DNA from: Leptasterias polaris
Taxonomy: Eukaryota; Echinodermata; Asteroidea; Forcipulatida; Asteriidae
Reading direction: 5' to 3'
DNA length: 64,000 nt
Assembly: GCA_037783415.1 (NCBI GenBank)
Contig: JAZGTN010000046.1
Span: 3,788,501 to 3,852,500, forward strand
Made by a program: the position numbers and the translations under genes. Below are positions 58,801 through 61,800 of the stretch, one piece after another. The notes under the pieces were generated by a model. It had not been told where the DNA came from and made no database searches. It worked only from the letters and a program-made list of their open reading frames with translations. Positions within the stretch are counted from its first letter, which is position 1. Every line of letters starts with the position of its first letter.

Positions 58801-61800
58801 TTGTTCTTCGCTTGACGTGTTTTCTCGTTCTGATACGCGCGAGACTTGCACAGTCTATTCAGGTCTTCTCTAATTGCTCAATCTTAATGGCTATTGGAAA
58901 ATATTTGAAAGGGCACCAAGGCCAAGACCAGGGCGACAGATGCCAAGACCAGGGCAACAGATGAAATCCGTTGTCAGAAGGTGGGTACCAGTCCTAAATG
59001 CACCCATTTGGGCCCATTCAGGCTCTGCTTACAGCCGAATTATGGGCTTACGATCACCGTTCTCCGCTTACAGGGCTAACACCAAATTTTTGCACTTAGC
59101 TGTGTAAACAAAGAATGCCTACATGTAGTAACGTGGACTACGCATGGGCAAAAGCAAAACATTCCTTGATAACCCGTGAAATACGCTTGACGAAAGAGCG
59201 GAATTCCCTGCTTCTGTAAGTGCCGCTTCTTTGCTTATGGTAAAGCAGATCGAGCCATGAAATTAGGCCCTGTTTTGATAAATATGACATCAACATCTAT
59301 TGTTTCAAGAAAACTTTTGCAACATGAAGTACAGTATGCATCTGGACACTTAAAGTCAGAAACACACATCCCTGTCTACATTTAGTTTTTTAACAAGGAA
59401 GTGACAATTTGTTTGGAATTTATCTTGTTAAAACACTCCAGGCTAAAATGCAGCATGATTACAAACCTAGAACAAAAGACCCACTGTTAACTTGTGGGGT
59501 GGGGGCGCTACAAGGTACTCCATCTTACACCACACTCTCTTAGTAAAATGGCCTTGATTGGAGAAGTGAAAATGAAAATATGATGTTAAGCTGCAGTACA
59601 CAGAGACATAATGCAAAATGTCAAGGGAACTAAAACAAAATTGTTGGTGTTTAGTAAAGTTTACCGTGTACTTTTGATTTAGTAAAGAGTAATCAGTTTT
59701 TTTAAATTCATGTAATGTGTTTTTTTTTTTTTTTTTTGACCCAGAGCGGATAAGAGCACCGAACTCAAGCTCTGGTGTTTCTGATGAGCAGAGTGTGGGT
59801 TCGAATCCCAGTCGTGACACTTGTGTCCTTAAGCAAGACACTTAACCACATGCTTCGTCCTTCGGATGGGGCATTAAGCCGTAGGTCCCGTGTGTTGTGT
59901 AATGCACGTAAAAGAACCCAGTGCACTTATCGTAAAGAGAAGGGGTTCGCCCCGGTGTTCCTGGTTTGATTGGCTGCATATTGCGCCACAGCACCTTGTA
60001 AACCATTACATGGTGCTATGCAAAGGAATAGGTCTCATACTTCAACCCGTAACTCCACATACCTTGTAGGAAAAATACCGAGCGCTTTGAGACACCCATC
60101 GGGAGTATAAAGCGCTATATAAGAACTGTGTATTATTATTATTATTATTATGCGATGATATGCGGAGCTAAATGGATGTTTGACATTAAAGACTCAATTT
60201 ATTTCCATACATGTAGTTTACAAGGTGCTGCGGCCCAATCTGCAGCAAACAATATCAGAAAACCCAAGAGCAAACCCCTTCTCTTCACAATAAGTGTACT
60301 GGGTTCTTAATGTCCCATCTGAAGGACGAATTGGTTTAAAAGTGCCTTGCTTAAGGGCACAAGTGTCAAGACTGGGACTCGAACCCACACTCTGCAGTCT
60401 TGTGGACTTTTCAGCCCAATTCAAGCCCTCCTCTACATGTGTACATCTCAATAGAACTCTCAAGGTTCAAGTAAAATATTCCCTTACAATAGCTTACTTC
60501 ACTTCATTGGAGAAAATTTGTTTAAAGAAAGAAGATCTCTATAAATCCTGGCCAATCACAATATTGCCAGTTCATGTGACAAACAAGAATTATCAGATGC
60601 CTTCTTGAAACAAGACTATGTAGCATGGGATTGCCATCGGAAAGGAATCTTCAAAGTGGAGATCACCAAGAGATCAAAAACGTGCAGCAACAATCCCAGT
60701 CTCTAGTCTCTGTTCAAGGAGACGAAATTCCCTGCATGATCCGTCAGGTAGAACTGAAAGGCCATAAACGGTTGTACCGCACTGACTGCACATGATACAG
60801 TTCCTATCCATGCATGAATAGCCTTGACCATGACTTACATTATAGCAAGCTGTGTAATTTTCCATATGGAACACGTACCATACAATTACAAAACACATCT
60901 TTAGTACACTGTACACGTGCATGTGCAGTGTGTGTGCACCTATATGGTAATGGCTGCAATAGAATTGTTGTACAAAAAAAATACTACAAATTCACAGCCG
61001 GGCAACAGACCAGGGCCCAATTTCATAAAGCTGTTTAGCAGAAAATACTGCTTGGAAAATTTCTTAGCTTAGCCAAAAAAGAGTGGGGTACCAGTCACAA
61101 CAGTGTAAACTTTATGGAATGTTGGCAGTTAACCTGTTTCTGCTAGGCAAAGTTTTTCTGTGCTTAGCAATTTTTTGTGCTTACAGGCTTTATGAAATTG
61201 GGCCCAGGGCCAACTTTCAATTGTTATGGCTCTGCTTACCGCGAAATTCCACTTACATGTAAAGCTCGTGTAATTACATGCCGTAAGCGCAGCATTCCGC
61301 GGTAAGCGAAGCCATGAAATTGAACCCTGGAGTTTCATCCTTAATTTCAGCCGTTTTTTATTTTGCACAGGGCACTTCCCCTGGATATTAAACTCTATGG
61401 GAAAGTTTTGAAGAAGCACCGAAGCCAAGACTAGGGCAACAGAGGCCACGGTCTCTGTTTAATTCCACTTTCCAGGCCTGGGATAGATAAGAAAGATGTT
61501 TGGAACTATTTCTGAAAAACTTTCTGTCTTTTATTCTGATTGATTTTGGGTTGAACAAGGAAAAATTGACTAGAGCGGGATTTGAACCAACGACCTCCGG
61601 ATTGACGTGCCGGCACTCTACCAACTGATTGTGAATTTTAATAAAACTTAATCACAGGAAAGTTTCTTTGGATGTTTCATTGTGTGTTTTGTTAATACTG
61701 GTCCAAGCAGGGAGGACAAGGTTGCACATAGCAGGGTTCTGCCCAGGATTTGTTTAGTGCCGGAAATTTTTTTTCCCTAGTACAGTCAAGTCAATTTCCT

